From contig RPFO01000027.1 of NCBI GenBank assembly GCA_009746045.1, forward strand, positions 642,138 through 694,637: a stretch of DNA of 52,500 nt. The letters are read 5' to 3'. Origin of the DNA: Mesostigma viride. Taxonomy: Eukaryota > Streptophyta > Mesostigmatophyceae > Mesostigmatales > Mesostigmataceae. The notes beneath the pieces were generated by a model that worked only from the letters and a program-made list of their open reading frames with translations, searched no databases and was not told the DNA's origin. This document shows, one piece after another, positions 11,337 through 21,965 of this stretch (position 1 is its first letter; every line of letters begins with the position of its first letter). Position numbers and translations under genes: made by a program.

Positions 11337-11450
11337 CCATTCACGTGCCTCCGTTGGCAGAGCCACGGGGTACCGACTTTTTGAGTAGGTACCTTTTCAT
11401 CCATGCTTAATGCACATCAAGAAGGGGGCACGGGACCCTCCCCTTCTCTC
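11337..11450 (+). repeat. dispersed GGTACC-bearing repeat, copy 2
   Basis: CGTGCCTCCGTTGGCAGAG, then GGGTACCGACTTTTTGAGTA, then GAAGGGGGCACGGGAC. The TTGGCAGAG core is faintly like a Pol III box A; no box B was found at the right distance. Confidence 0.75.
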
Positions 11451-11518
11451 ATTACCTTTGAAAGGCAGGCCACAGGCTCAATTTAACTGCTCACTGCGAG
11501 GGTCTAGCAACTACTGCA

Positions 11519-11720
11519 CATGGGTGCAATAAAGCTTCGACATAGCAAAAGCCGATAGCGGATGCAGTAAGGCCGCTGCCTCGTGCATGGTCCAGCAGCC
11601 ACAGATAGGCTTGGAACTCACTTAGAGGCGCCGGCTTGGGAGAATATAAATGCCTCTCCTGGAGCCTGAGGGGTTTACAGGGACATGCCCAGAGGGTTCG
11701 AACCCACAAACCGGCCCCAC
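11519..11720 (+). repeat. dispersed element of about 200 bp, copy 1
   Basis: Shares GGGTGCAATAAAGCTTC, CCACAGATAGGCTTGG, GCCTCTCCTGGAGCCTGAGG and a GGGTTCGAACCC box with 47925-48115, in the same orientation and order. GGGTTCGAACCC matches a Pol III box B, so a tRNA-derived SINE is possible. A paired box A was not recognised. Confidence 0.6.
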
Positions 11721-12059
11721 AACAATTGAGGACATACATACGGGATCTCCATGTCCCTGCGTCACAAGCTGGGTATGAGGCTAACTCAGGCGCTTATGTG
11801 TAGTCCTGCAATCAAACCGCGGCTAGCGCGTTGCACATCAATGCAAATTCTTTGTGGCCAAGTGCGCAAGTCCATATGAAAGGGTTGGCGATAGACTGGT
11901 CTACCCTATAAAATTAAAGCACATTTTGGCGAATAGTTGTTGGTGTTGGGAGTACTGGATTTTGACCCCTGCTGCCCAAATATTGACCATTCCTTGCATG
12001 TAAGGTTCAGAATCTGAGTGCCCTCATCCGGAGATCTGTCGATTGCGCTACTTAAACTT

Positions 12060-13776
12060 TAGATTGGACCCCCCAATGTCCTTGTCCGTGACGCAGTCAC
12101 GTGTCTATTAATGTCCTTGTCGCGCGCCGCCTCATAGAGGAGATCGCACTCCTGCAACCTGGTGAGCTTCCCGCCATCTTAATCTTCGTCGACTTCATGA
12201 AGGCATTCGACTCTGTTGTGGGACGCTCTTTGGGCCGTTCTCGCTCGCGGTCGTGTCCCCACCCCCCTGATTGCTGTCATCCGCTCGCTGTATGAGGGGT
12301 CGACCACCTCGGTGCGCACTCAACACGGCAATCCCCCGCCATGTCCACTGCAGAAAGGCGTCTGGCAGGGCTGCGTCCTGTCATCATACCTGTTCATCAT
12401 TGTAGTGGAAATTATGTTATGCACCAAGCACGTGCCCGCTTTGCTAGCACTGCTGGCTGTGCCCCTGGCCTCGAGATTCAGAACGAGCCCGGGGAATTAG
12501 AGGGGCCCGGCCGACTAACAGGCAGAATTTACTCGCTGAGCTCATATATGCCGACGACATCACGTTCATCATGGAGCAGCCGGATTCTGCCCAACTTTGT
12601 TTGGACTGCCCGGGCTCTCGAGGCCCGGGCTGTTGGTCTCAAAATCAGCCCCAAGACGGAAGCCATGGCCCTCGGTATGCGCCAGGCACGTGCTCGCTTT
12701 GCTAGCATTGCAGGCCATGCCCCTGGCCTAGCGATCACGAACGAGCTTGGAGAAGGGGGGCCGACTAACAAGCATAATTTACTAGCTGACCTCATTTATG
12801 CCGACGACATCACGCTCATCGAGAAGCCGGAGTCTGCCCAACTTTGGCTGGACTGCCTGGCGCTCGAGGCTCAGGCGGTTGGTCTAGAAATCAGCCCCAA
12901 AACGGAGGCCCTGGCCCTCGGCATGGCAGGGCCCCCACCCACGCTCCGCCTCTTAGACGACACCGAAGTCAACTACCCTGCTTCAGGCCGCTTCAAGCTG
13001 CTCGGCAGTTGACTTCCCGACTGCGAGGACGACCTGACGACATGGATCGGCATGGCGTGGGCGCACCTCCATGACCACCGCCGCTGGTGGAGCAACCCCG
13101 CCCTACCCCGGATCGTCAAGCGTGACCTCTTCAAGGTCGTCATTCTGACGATCCTGACCTACGGCGCCGAGACGTGGACACTGACGCAGGAGCTGGAGCA
13201 ACGACTCGACGGCGCCGTCACCAAGATGCTACGTAGTGGGCTCAATATTCCATTTAGCCTGCACATTAGCCATGAGGATTTGTACGCTGATTTACCATAT
13301 GCTTCCCATATTATTAGGCGCACAGGCGCCTGGGCCTAGCCGGGCACCTCGCACGCACAGATCAGGTAGACACGATGGATATAGCTCAGCAGGAACCAAG
13401 CCCGCCCAACCTGGGCGTTTTGTTCTCACATGGCGTGCCCCGGGCCGAGCGCAGCTGGGAAGCCACCTGTGGACTTTCCGGGATAGGCTAGGCATGGATA
13501 TGTGTTAGTTGTTACCCACGTCGCGATGGGCTCACGCCCGGGCAGCCCCCTTGGCATGTCTTTCATCTGGATCGAGGCAGATGGTCCGCGCGGATAGGTG
13601 GCAGGTAGTCATCATGAAGGAGACCACTCGGGCACCCCCAAGTCAGTGTGGGCTCCGCGTGTGACCAAGTATCAGATGGCATTCAGAGTGATTCGGGCCC
13701 ACAACCCCGTAACTAGGTCTTAGATAGCTAGCTCCCTCCATCCCATCCCATTAATTAATTATATCTCATCCCATCC
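12060..13776 (+). pseudogene. decayed LINE reverse transcriptase, copy A
   Basis: Fragments in shifting frames match the intact LINE at 17.1-22.3 kb. They are a motif A region (FVDFMKAFDSV), a QGCVLS region, two YADDITL catalytic-motif copies (one frame-broken), then the TYGAETWTL and MLR...NIP tail. The central part (YADD region) is tandemly duplicated at 12420-12677 and 12678-12928. An in-frame stop lies near 13012. It ends in its own 3' region with CCATCCCATTAATTAATTA. It belongs to a different subfamily from the intact element. Confidence 0.85.
12075..12121 (+). repeat. 12-bp direct repeats around a LINE tail hairpin
   Basis: AATGTCCTTGTC occurs at 12075-12086 and 12110-12121. Between them are the 23 bases of the hairpin tail (GTGACGCAGTCAC core), inside reverse-transcriptase coding sequence. 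It looks like a minimal insertion of a LINE 3' tail with a target-site duplication, or a template switch. Confidence 0.6.
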
Positions 13777-13777
13777 G

Positions 13778-14710
13778 GTTGGTCTAGAAATCAGCCCCAA
13801 AACGGAGGCCCTGGCCCTCGGCATGGCAGGGCCCCCACCCACACTCCGCCTCTTAGACGATGCGGAGGTCAACTACCCTCCTTCAGGCCGCTTCAAGCTG
13901 CTCGGCAGTTGGCTTCCCGACTGCGAAGACGACATGACGACACGGATCGGCATGGCGTGGGCGCACCTCCATGACCACCGCCGCTGGTGGAGCAACCCCG
14001 CCCTACCCCGGATCGTCAAGCGTGACCTCTTCAAGGTCGTCATTCTGACGATCCTGACCTACGGCGCCGAGACGTGGACACTGATGCAGGAGCTGGAGCA
14101 ACGACTCGACGGCGCCGTCACCAAGATGCTGCGCAAGGCCCTTAACATCCCCTTTGGTTTGCACATTAGTAATGAGGATTTGTACGCTGATTTGCCCTAT
14201 GTTTCCCACATTATTAGGCACAGGCGCCTGGGCCTAGCCGGGCACCTGGCCCGCACAGATCAGGTAGATACATCAGATAGACTAGCTGGCACCAAGCCCG
14301 CCCAGCCTGGGCGATATGTCCTCACCTGGCGTGCCCCCGGCCGCGCGCGGCAGGGCCGCCACCCGTGGACTTTTTCGTGATAGACTCAGCATGGACATGT
14401 GCTACACTAGACGTGACGGGCTCACCCCCGGGCAGCCTCCTGGTTTGTCTGTAATATGGAGGCAGATGGTGCGCAAGGATAGATGGCAAGTAGTGATGAA
14501 GGAGACCACCCCCAAGCCTGTGCATGGGGGCTCCGCGTGTGACCAAGTATGGCATTCATAGCGGCGATTCGGGCCGCGGTGCCCACACCCCTGTAACTAG
14601 GACCTAGATAGCTTATACCATCCATTCCATCCCATGTTCCCCTCCCACTGAGGACTTATGCTCACGTGACGCAGTCACGTGTCTATTAATTAATTAATTA
14701 ATTAATTAAT
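13778..14710 (+). pseudogene. 5'-truncated LINE 3' end, copy B
   Basis: Starts abruptly at CGGTTGGTCTAG and repeats the 3' third of copy A (12879 onward) at high identity, with an open frame of 185 residues (13823-14380) covering the TYGAETWTL region. It then has the 3' UTR, a CACGTGAC-GCA-GTCACGTG hairpin at 14663-14681 and a (TTAA)n tail. It abuts the tail of copy A head-to-tail. Confidence 0.85.
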
Positions 14711-15030
14711 CTCATCCCATCCCATATCCCATCCCATCCCACTTGACTGTACCGAGGACTTATTATGCGCACGTAACGCTGTTACGTCTTCACTAATTAA
14801 TTATATTAATTAATTATGTCCTACTTGACCACCCCCAAGTATTTGGGGGCTCCGCGTGTGACCGCGTATGGCATTCATAGCGCCATCCGGGCCGTGGCGC
14901 CCACAACCCCGCCTGTAACCGCCGGCGCTAGGACCTAGATAGCTTACACCATCCCGGCATTCCATCCCATGGTCCCCTCCCACTGAGGACTTATCAGTAT
15001 GCTCACGTGACGCAGTCACGTGTTTTAAGA
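14711..15030 (+). mobile_element. two further LINE 3'-tail fragments in tandem
   Basis: The first fragment ends in the variant hairpin ACGTAAC-GCT-GTTACGT at 14771-14787 plus TTAATTAATTA. The second runs from ACCACCCCCAAG at 14829 through the 3' UTR to the hairpin at 15004-15022. Both carry the same 3' end as copy B, truncated very close to the tail. Confidence 0.8.
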
Positions 15031-16123
15031 AAACCGGAATTTTCCCATACACCAATATGCTCAAACGGTAGAGCTCGCGGAGCTGATCATTTTGCTCCCT
15101 AGGTCGACCCCAATAACCCTTGGGACCGGCCTCAGGGTTTTGCTAGGTACTGTAGCGCCTACGTGCTAGGTAGGTAGGGTCCAAGGGCCAACTTTTGGAA
15201 AATTTCAGCATGGTGTCTGATATTTTTGTTTTTTCCACCCCCCATGTCACTTCAGATAGAACTTTTTGCCGACGGCATCAACCTGCATCAAGGCCCTCCC
15301 AGGCATAGATGGGCGGCACCCGCAAAATTAATGTACAGATTCGGGCCGTCCGCATCCGTTGTTACCGTCAATTGAATCCAAGTTGTATTTGCGAAAGTTT
15401 TACGAAACTAGTTTAGGGTCAAGTTATATCACTCCTTAGGCTCCTTTCAAACTAATTAAAAAGGTAGGTGGTCCATAATTGGCTAATAAAATATACCCAT
15501 TTCCCCGAAAAAACTAATTAAAAAGGTATGCGACCGCGTGGGAAGACTGACTGACTGACTGACTGACTGACTGACTGACTGACTGACTGACTGACTGGCT
15601 GACTGACCGACTGACGGACTGCTATGTGTACGCCTCATTACTTCCCAAGGTTGCACCAGTGGAGAGCTGAACGGTCCCGACAACATCTTATCAAATTTTT
15701 CACCGGCACGCCTTCTGTCGCCTTGTCAGCATGCGCCACATCACTCCACCTGGCACCCGCGCAGTTGTGGGCAAAGTTTGGACTGTATCCGATTTTTGTC
15801 GTAGCGAACTGACCAAGCCAAGTTGATCGGGAAAACCACTGGTGCACAGCAAGCTGCAAGTTTCGGGTAAGTCAGTATTTTGATCAGGCGGAGCCAATTT
15901 TCGGAAGAACCGTTAGGTTCGCCAGAATTGGCGAAGCTTATAAGGCCGTACACGTGAGAAAACATAGGAATAGGGGATGATATACGAAGGCAAAATGAAA
16001 AAAGTTAAAACGTTAGCCGCCGACAATCTGGAGCGTACGATGATGGATCCAACGGCCGCGATAAACCCGCTAAGTTAGCGGCTCGGGTCGTCCGTCCAGA
16101 ATACTACAAAATACTACACATAA
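15031..16123. other. 1.1 kb without a recognised gene
   Basis: Contains (GACT)n at 15548-15616, a palindrome CCGCTAAGTTAGCGG near 16067, and GGCGGAGCCAATTTTCGGAA at 15888-15907, whose inverted copy lies at 23935-23956. No coding signal was recognised. Confidence 0.5.
15548..15616. repeat. (GACT)n tetranucleotide array
   Basis: About 17 units, the last few degenerate (GGCT, GACC, GACG). Confidence 0.95.
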
Positions 16124-16405
16124 ACAACCAATCCAAAACAAGCAAACTACGGAAAACAAACGGCCTTCGGCCCCAACGGTCACAAATCCAACGGAAACGA
16201 CCCGAAATCGATACATAACACCACCGAAACGACGCAGCCGCAGGCCACGCCGCCGGACGAAAAAAACAAAGTGACGTGCTCCGCGAGCAATTTGCTGGCT
16301 GGCGATGGCAGGAAACGTACGCTAGAAAATTGGGATGGGGAATGCGCAGCCATGGTTTTATACGTCAAAATTTTATGTTTGAAGAGCAAGTACGAAATTT
16401 TCTGA
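16124..16405 (+). other. 93-codon open frame without a start codon
   Basis: Opens after TAA at 16121 and closes at TGA 16403-16405. The product is Asn/Thr/Pro/Lys-rich at first (for example KQTAFGPNGHKSNGND) and then more ordered (RKRTLENWDGEC). The only ATG is internal. It could be an exon or a decayed mobile-element ORF; no family was recognised. Confidence 0.2.
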
Positions 16406-17033
16406 GCTGGAGGTGCGTCAACGGAGTGATACCTGCGTGGGAGAGGTCCGCGTCGCTATGGCGACCTGGAAATGGAATGTCGTTGTAGATTTAGGTATTG
16501 TAGTATCATGCTTAATTGCTTTACGTACTGGGTGCCTAGTAAAATCAGTTTGCTGTTCGTGGAAGGCGTGGGGCCGACGAGTTTCTGGTGTCATCATATT
16601 GGAAAGAACGCTGGATTTTTTGCCACGGGACGTAACTGGCGATGCCGATGGTGAGGCGTACTACCTACCGGGGTACTACCTGCTCTCTCTCTGATGCATT
16701 TTCATGGTTGCGTTCTTTCCATTTCGCCGAATCCATCTAGTCGCAGACATAGCGTAGCGTTGCGTTTTATTAGCCGTGCAGGACGCCATCTTCATGGTCC
16801 TTCGAATGTCCTGTGTGAACGTCCGTTGCCCAAGGATCTGTGATGCTTTTTTCTGGAATATGCTGGGCTTGGAAAGCCCCTCTGGATGCTTGCTGTCACG
16901 GGTTTGGGGCGTCATTTACATTCATGGTGCTTTCTGCGTAACTGCTGACTTGCTTCGCACGTGGATTTTCACTGGACTGAAGAGCGCGTCTGCTAGCATG
17001 TTTACGTGGTGTATAAGGTGATCAATCAACTAT
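16406..17033. other. left flank of the LINE, no gene recognised
   Basis: Short overlapping frames only. One at 16472-16654 is Cys/Trp-rich but has no recognised family. The sequence is less repetitive than the rest of the window. Confidence 0.4.
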
Positions 17034-17058
17034 TTGTTTATTATATGTTGACAATAGA
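17034..17058. repeat. 25-bp target-site duplication, left copy
   Basis: TTGTTTATTATATGTTGACA followed by ATAGA, identical over 25 bp to 22278-22302. The bases just outside the match differ. It marks the 3' boundary of the minus-strand LINE. Confidence 0.9.
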
Positions 17059-17080
17059 TTAAAAAAAAAATTAAATTAAA
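17059..17080 (-). other. LINE 3' tail
   Basis: On the plus strand TTAAAAAAAAAA then TTAAATTAAA, so the minus-strand transcript ends in ATTTA repeats and a T run rather than a plain poly(A). The target-site duplication follows directly. Confidence 0.7.
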
Positions 17081-17085
17081 TTATA

Positions 17086-17110
17086 ACATGTCTCCGTTGG
17101 GAGATCATGT
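17086..17110 (-). other. 3'-terminal stem-loop of the LINE
   Basis: ACATG-TCTCC, loop GTTG, GGAGA-(T)-CATGT: ten pairs with one bulged T, a few bases from the tail. Some LINE reverse transcriptases recognise a 3' stem-loop of their own RNA. That role is inferred here. Confidence 0.6.
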
Positions 17111-17207
17111 AGCACATATTCCAGGTTGGATGGGTGGTGTGGAGGAAGCCGCGTAATCGAACTAACCTAACTCTAAGCTATATCTAGTCTAGAAAAGCCT
17201 ATCTACG

Positions 17208-20200
17208 CTACTCATCAAAACGGCTCCTCCGTTTGGGGGGAGGCGGCTTGCCCACAGGGGCTGGCGTGTGCGCCTTGACAATCTTCTTCCACCGCGTCTT
17301 GTCCTGCATGGCAGTCCAAAGACGGGAGAGAGAGTGGATGCGGTACTCAAACTGGGCTGGGACCACTAGGTCGTCCAGCAACATCTGGGTATAGGTCATG
17401 GCATGTTTCCCTACCTTTTTAGGAATGTTCTTGGGGCCAGGCCAGGTCAAAATGTGCCGCCCCGGTTGGCCGAGCCGCTGGGGACCGGCCAGACCAAGGG
17501 CGGTGTCGACCTGGCTGGTGCGAGCAAGATGTCCTACAAATGCTATCCTACGCTGTCTAATCTCGTCCGAAATACGCGGCATACCGTGATACAAAGACTC
17601 TAAGGACCTACGCTGAGAAAACCCGACATTCAGGACCTGTCGGAGCATCCGGGTTACCGTGCCGTCTAGCTTGGCTGCCAGTGTTGCCGTGAGTGTCCAC
17701 GCCTCGGCGCCATACGTGAGCACCGTGAGGACGAGGACCTTGAAGAGCATGCGCTTGCGGTGCTCGTCCAGGCCCTTGGAGCGCCAGTAGGTGTTGAGCG
17801 AACGGAGCTTGGCCCAGGAAAGGCCGATGCGGGTGTCCACATCGTCGGCAGTGTCCGGAAGCCAACTCCCCAACAGCTTGAAGCGGTCGCGGAGTGGGAC
17901 CTCCGTCCCGTCTAGCAGGCGCGGCAGCGGTGGGCGACTGGAGGCCCCAATCACCATCGCCTCAGTTTTGACACTAATCTCCAACCCCACCGCCCTCGCC
18001 TCCAGGCCCAGACAGTCCAGCCAGGTCTGAATGTGCTCGGGGCGCGCGATGAGGGTGGTGTCGTCCGCATAAATCAGGTCAGCCAGGCGGTAACCCGTGC
18101 TAACCCCGCCGTGCCCACGCTCGTTAAGGATGTCCAAGCCTGGCTCGAACCCCTTAAGAGCAGTAAAGCGCGCACGCGCCTGGCGCATGACGTGGTCCAC
18201 GACAATAATGAACAGGTATGGAGACAGGACACAACCTTGCCACACCCCGTGGTGAAGGGGGAATGGTGGGGTGGTGCCTTCCGCAGTCCGCACTACTGCC
18301 TGTGAGCCCTCATACAGTCGGCGAATGGCAGCAATAAACGCTGGTGGCACGCGGTCCAGAGCTAGGATGGCCCAAAGAGCCTCCCAGAGGACCGTGTCAA
18401 AGGCCTTGATATAGTCAACAAAAATGAGGACCAGCGGCAAACTGTCAGGGGGAAGGCGACGCACCTCCTCCATCAACCGGCGCGCGACAAACACAGCCAT
18501 GACAGTGTTACGACCACTACGGAAACCCATCTGAGACTCACCCAGGTGTGGGTCCAGCGCGGCGCGGAGCCTGTGCAGCATCATGCGCATGAAGACCTTC
18601 AGCGCGGCGCTCTGGAGGCAGACACCCCGGTAGTTACCGGGGTCAGCAGCAGAGCCCTTCTTGTACAGCATGACGCGGATGGCCGTCTGCCACTCAGCAG
18701 GCGGAGGCTCGTCAGAGAGCAGGACACGGTTGCAGAACGCCAGCAGAAGATCCCTAACCGCCAGATCAGGGGTCTTCAGCAGCTCAGCAGAAAGGTGGTC
18801 GGCACCGACCGCCGCATCGTACCGCAGGCGAGCAAGGGCGCCGTCCAATTCCTCCAAAGTGAAGGGGTGGACGACGTCGTTGGTGGCAAGGCAGCCCTCC
18901 TTCAAGGCGGGGACTTGGTAGTCCGCGGCCGAGGAGGGGGGCGCTGGCGGCGGCGGGGGTCCGGCGACCCCGAGGCGGGCGGCCGTCTCGGGGTGAAGCG
19001 GCGGGGGGGGGCGCGAGCCCCACCGGTCAAGGAAACATTGTGGGCCAACCAGCGGTCAAGGCTTACCGGCGCCGTGCCGTCCCCCGTGTGCTCCACCGGG
19101 GTGCGCTGCCGCCGGCCGCCGAGCCGGTCGAGGTGGTACCACATGTCCTTGCCCTGGTTGCGAGCCTGGCAGGCCTTGGCATCCGCGATGCACTGGGCCG
19201 CCTCCGCGTCCTGAGCGTGCTCGTAGGCCTCCACAAGGGCGGCCTTGAGCAATGGTTTCTGCAGCGGGTCCCGGTTACGCTTGAGGCGGTGCCGGGCGGC
19301 CAAGACCTTGGGGTCCTGGCGGTAGAGCGGGCCGGGGCGGCGGCGGGGCATGACCGGCAGGTGCCGGGCCGCCAGCAACGGGGCACGGGCCGCAAAGCCC
19401 GCAAAAATGGCTGCGTTGGGGGCACCATTGTCCAGCTCGTCGACGTCCGCCCGGGCGTCCAGTGCCGACAGGTACTTCCGTCGGCACCAGTTCCGCTCGT
19501 GCTCGGCGTCCGTCCAGTCCTCAGGATCTCCCTTGACCGGACGTAGAGCAGACCAGTCAGGGCGGACCACTGGGGCGCGGCGCGCGGGGACGTGGAACCG
19601 GAGCCGAAGGGTCGCGCGCACCAACCGGTGGTCAGAGCACACCGTGGGCGTGTCAAACACTCGGGTGTCCAGAACCGAGGTACACCTGGGCTGCCGTACC
19701 ACCACGTAGTCCAGACAGGCCTGACGGCCGTTAGGGCCACGAAAAGTGACCAAGTCCTGGGAGGGACGTTGGAAGTGGCAGTTGACAGCAACCATCCCGC
19801 TATCCCGCAAAAAGGCAGAAAACAGGGGAGTGTTGTCATTAGCAGCAGTGTCAGCAGGCGCAAAGCGACTGCCAGCAGTACCCACGGGGAGCGTGGCATT
19901 GGCGTCTAGCAGCATAACCAAAAAGTGGCGGGCCGGGGTGGCCCCCTCAAGGCTATGCAAGTCCTCGAAGAACTTCTGGCGTTCCAACGCAGGTAGACCA
20001 CTATGGGGTGCGTAGCCCACCCCCACCGTGAGGTGGTGTTTAGACCGCCCCTCGACGGAGGTGAAGTGTGCTACCATAAGGCGTGGCGTTAGAAACTTAA
20101 GCGTGCTGAGGCTAGCAACTGCCAGCGGCGAACACAAAAGACCAACACCACCTTGGCCAGACGTACCGCTGCCAGCAAAGTAAAACCTCCAGCCACCCGC

Positions 20201-20683
20201 CAAGCGAGCAGTGCTCACCATGCCAAGTGGCACCGTGCGGCGGTGTTCCTGGACGCCTAATATAGATACACGATGCTCAATGCAGAATGCGACTAGCTCC
20301 TCTACCCGGCAGCTATGGTCGTCATCTAGCAGTGTGCGGGTGTTAAAAGTGGCAAGGGCCAAGGATGCCTGCTGGCCCACCAGGGGAGGACGACGATGGA
20401 TGATGGGGGTGGATGCGGCGGGGGGTGGAGGTGGGGGTGAAACGGAGGGGGGAAGTGAAGCGGTGGAAATAGTGCTTTTCATCGCATTTATTTTGTCCTG
20501 CAAGCGTAGGATGCGAGCCTGCCGCTTGCTCGGGGTATTCGGGGTTGGGGCTGATTGCACAACGCCGAGGCGTAGGTAATCGAGCAAACGTTGGGTTTTA
20601 CGAATCTGACATTTGACAGATGAGGTTGTGGCCCGAAATACCGGCACCACCATGGCTTTCACCCGACGGTTAGGTCGAGGCAT
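17208..20683 (-). CDS. LINE ORF2: endonuclease plus reverse transcriptase (one frameshift)
   Basis: Nicks the target DNA and reverse-transcribes the element RNA at the nick. The start is ATG at 20683-20681. The N-terminal endonuclease shows FNTRTL, GVQEHR, LLDANA and CSDHRLV, the usual Asn, Glu, Asp-x-Asn and Ser-Asp-His motifs. The reverse transcriptase shows FVDYIKAFD (motif A), WQGCVLSPYLF (motif B) and YADDTTL (catalytic Asp pair), then a TYGAEAWTL...RRIAFVGHLAR tail. The frame ends prematurely at 18902. The reverse-transcriptase frame is open back to about 19055, so the two overlap by about 150 bases. The switch falls at a nine-base G run (19003-19011), and one more base there would make a single ORF. 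The apparent start at 18905 is TTG and not a real start. Confidence 0.93.
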
Positions 20684-20757
20684 GGTAGTGGAACGGGACT
20701 GTTTAGAGGCTGTCTCCGAAGCCTGTTAGCCGCGAGCCGACGAGGAAGGTTGTCTAC

Positions 20758-21965
20758 CTACTGGTCACCACCAGGGGCAGCACGCTTCTCACCACGAGAC
20801 TTCTCACTACGAGACTCTGCACCCGTGGTGTTAATCTCAACACCTTCAAAGTAGGCAACCCAGCGACCATCCGTCTTCAAACGCATCTGCACACGCTTCC
20901 CCCCTGTACGTACCCATCCCGGATGGCCACGACCTTCGCGTGATTCCAGACCTTGCTCCTTGCCGCCAGCTGTGCAGGGGTGTAGTCCTCGTCCATGCTG
21001 ATGGGGCTGCCCTTGAGCAGGCGACGGGCGCCCATGACCCGTTTCTGGTCGTTCACGTGGGCCATGGTGACCAAAACCAGGCCAGCTGGGCCTGGCAGGC
21101 GAATGGCCCTTTCAATGGTCACGTGATCCTGCAGCTGCAGCAACCCCAAGAACGCGGGTCCCCGCAAGGCCTCGGTAAGTGCGCGTGCGGTGTCATGCTT
21201 GCCCCTCTCAAAATCCTTGAGAATGATATTGCGTTGGCGGAGCTGAGCCACATTCTGTGACGCGACTGCGGTGGCAGCCGACTTAGCCGCCTGGGCGACT
21301 ATGGCATCCAGGTTCTTCCCCGCCGCATCCGCGAACGTGACCCGCTTGGGGGGGGAGGTGGCCATGGCCGCCTTTAATTCCAGCAATGTGGCTTGGGTGA
21401 CAGCAGAGTTAGCAGCCAAAGACTTGAGCGCACCTTGCACAGACTTGAGCTCAGAGGTGAGCGCCTGCAGCTCAGTGGAGTCGGCTGCGCCGGCAGGGGT
21501 GTCGGCATCGGCCGAGGTGTCGGATGCGGCCGCGATGGTCGCCAGCGGTTTGCAGAGTTCAGGGCAGCATGTAAAGAGGCAGGAGGTGCGTAGCTGATCG
21601 TCGTCCCAGTGCCGCCACTCCGCGGAGGGGTCATCCTCAACTGCGCCGGTCTCGGGGTTGCGGATGTTGTCTTCGGCTTCGTGGCGGAGTTTGAGGATTT
21701 TCCTCACGTCGTCGACCGACATGGTGAAAATTGCCGCAATGTCGGCCGGTTGCAGGCGACCGAGGCTTGTATATTTGGTTAAAGCAGACGGTGAGAGCGG
21801 TGACGTTTCAGGCGTGGGGGTAGCCTCGACGGCCATGGAAGTGATTTCCGTAGTACGCGGCTTCTTGGGAGCGGCGGGAGCGGTGCCGGCGAGGGGGCTG
21901 GCTGCGGCAAGAATGTCTTCCAGCGAGCGGTTTTCTGGGGCGGCAGGTGTCGTAGCGGTCTCCAT
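20758..21965 (-). CDS. LINE ORF1 protein (one frameshift near the end)
   Basis: An RNA-binding ORF1-type protein. The start is ATG at 21965. It has an acidic/Ala-rich N-terminus, a coiled-coil stretch at about residues 165-210 (ELQALTSELKSVQGALKSLA), then a basic C-terminal domain (RQRNIILKDFERG ... IRLPGPAGLVLV) resembling the RRM/CTD part of L1-type ORF1 proteins. The frame closes at 20877, just after a six-base C run on the plus strand (20899-20904). The next frame is open from there for about 46 codons to TAG at 20760-20758, with sensible composition (QMRLKTDGRWVAYFEGVEI). One extra base in the run would join them. Confidence 0.8.

Larger units (their letters stand above)
8862..12059. other. 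3.2 kb without a recognised gene
   Basis: This stretch follows the last supported INTS4-like exon. It contains a TTAGGGTTT-like patch (9340-9450), two diverged GGTCCGAGCCCA-flanked copies near 9525 and 9300, a 36-bp minisatellite, two copies of a dispersed GGTACC-bearing repeat and one copy of a dispersed element of about 200 bp. A short frame ending at 9238 could be a terminal exon but does not fit the splice phase. Confidence 0.6.

Noticed and set aside
11692-11703. tRNA gene at the GGGTTCGAACCC box
   Set aside because: The flanking bases do not form a five-pair T stem and no acceptor or anticodon arm could be found.
17208-18905. Reverse transcriptase as an independent gene starting at 18905
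   Set aside because: The start codon there is TTG and the frame is open back to about 19055; it is the 3' part of one ORF2 with a homopolymer frame slip.
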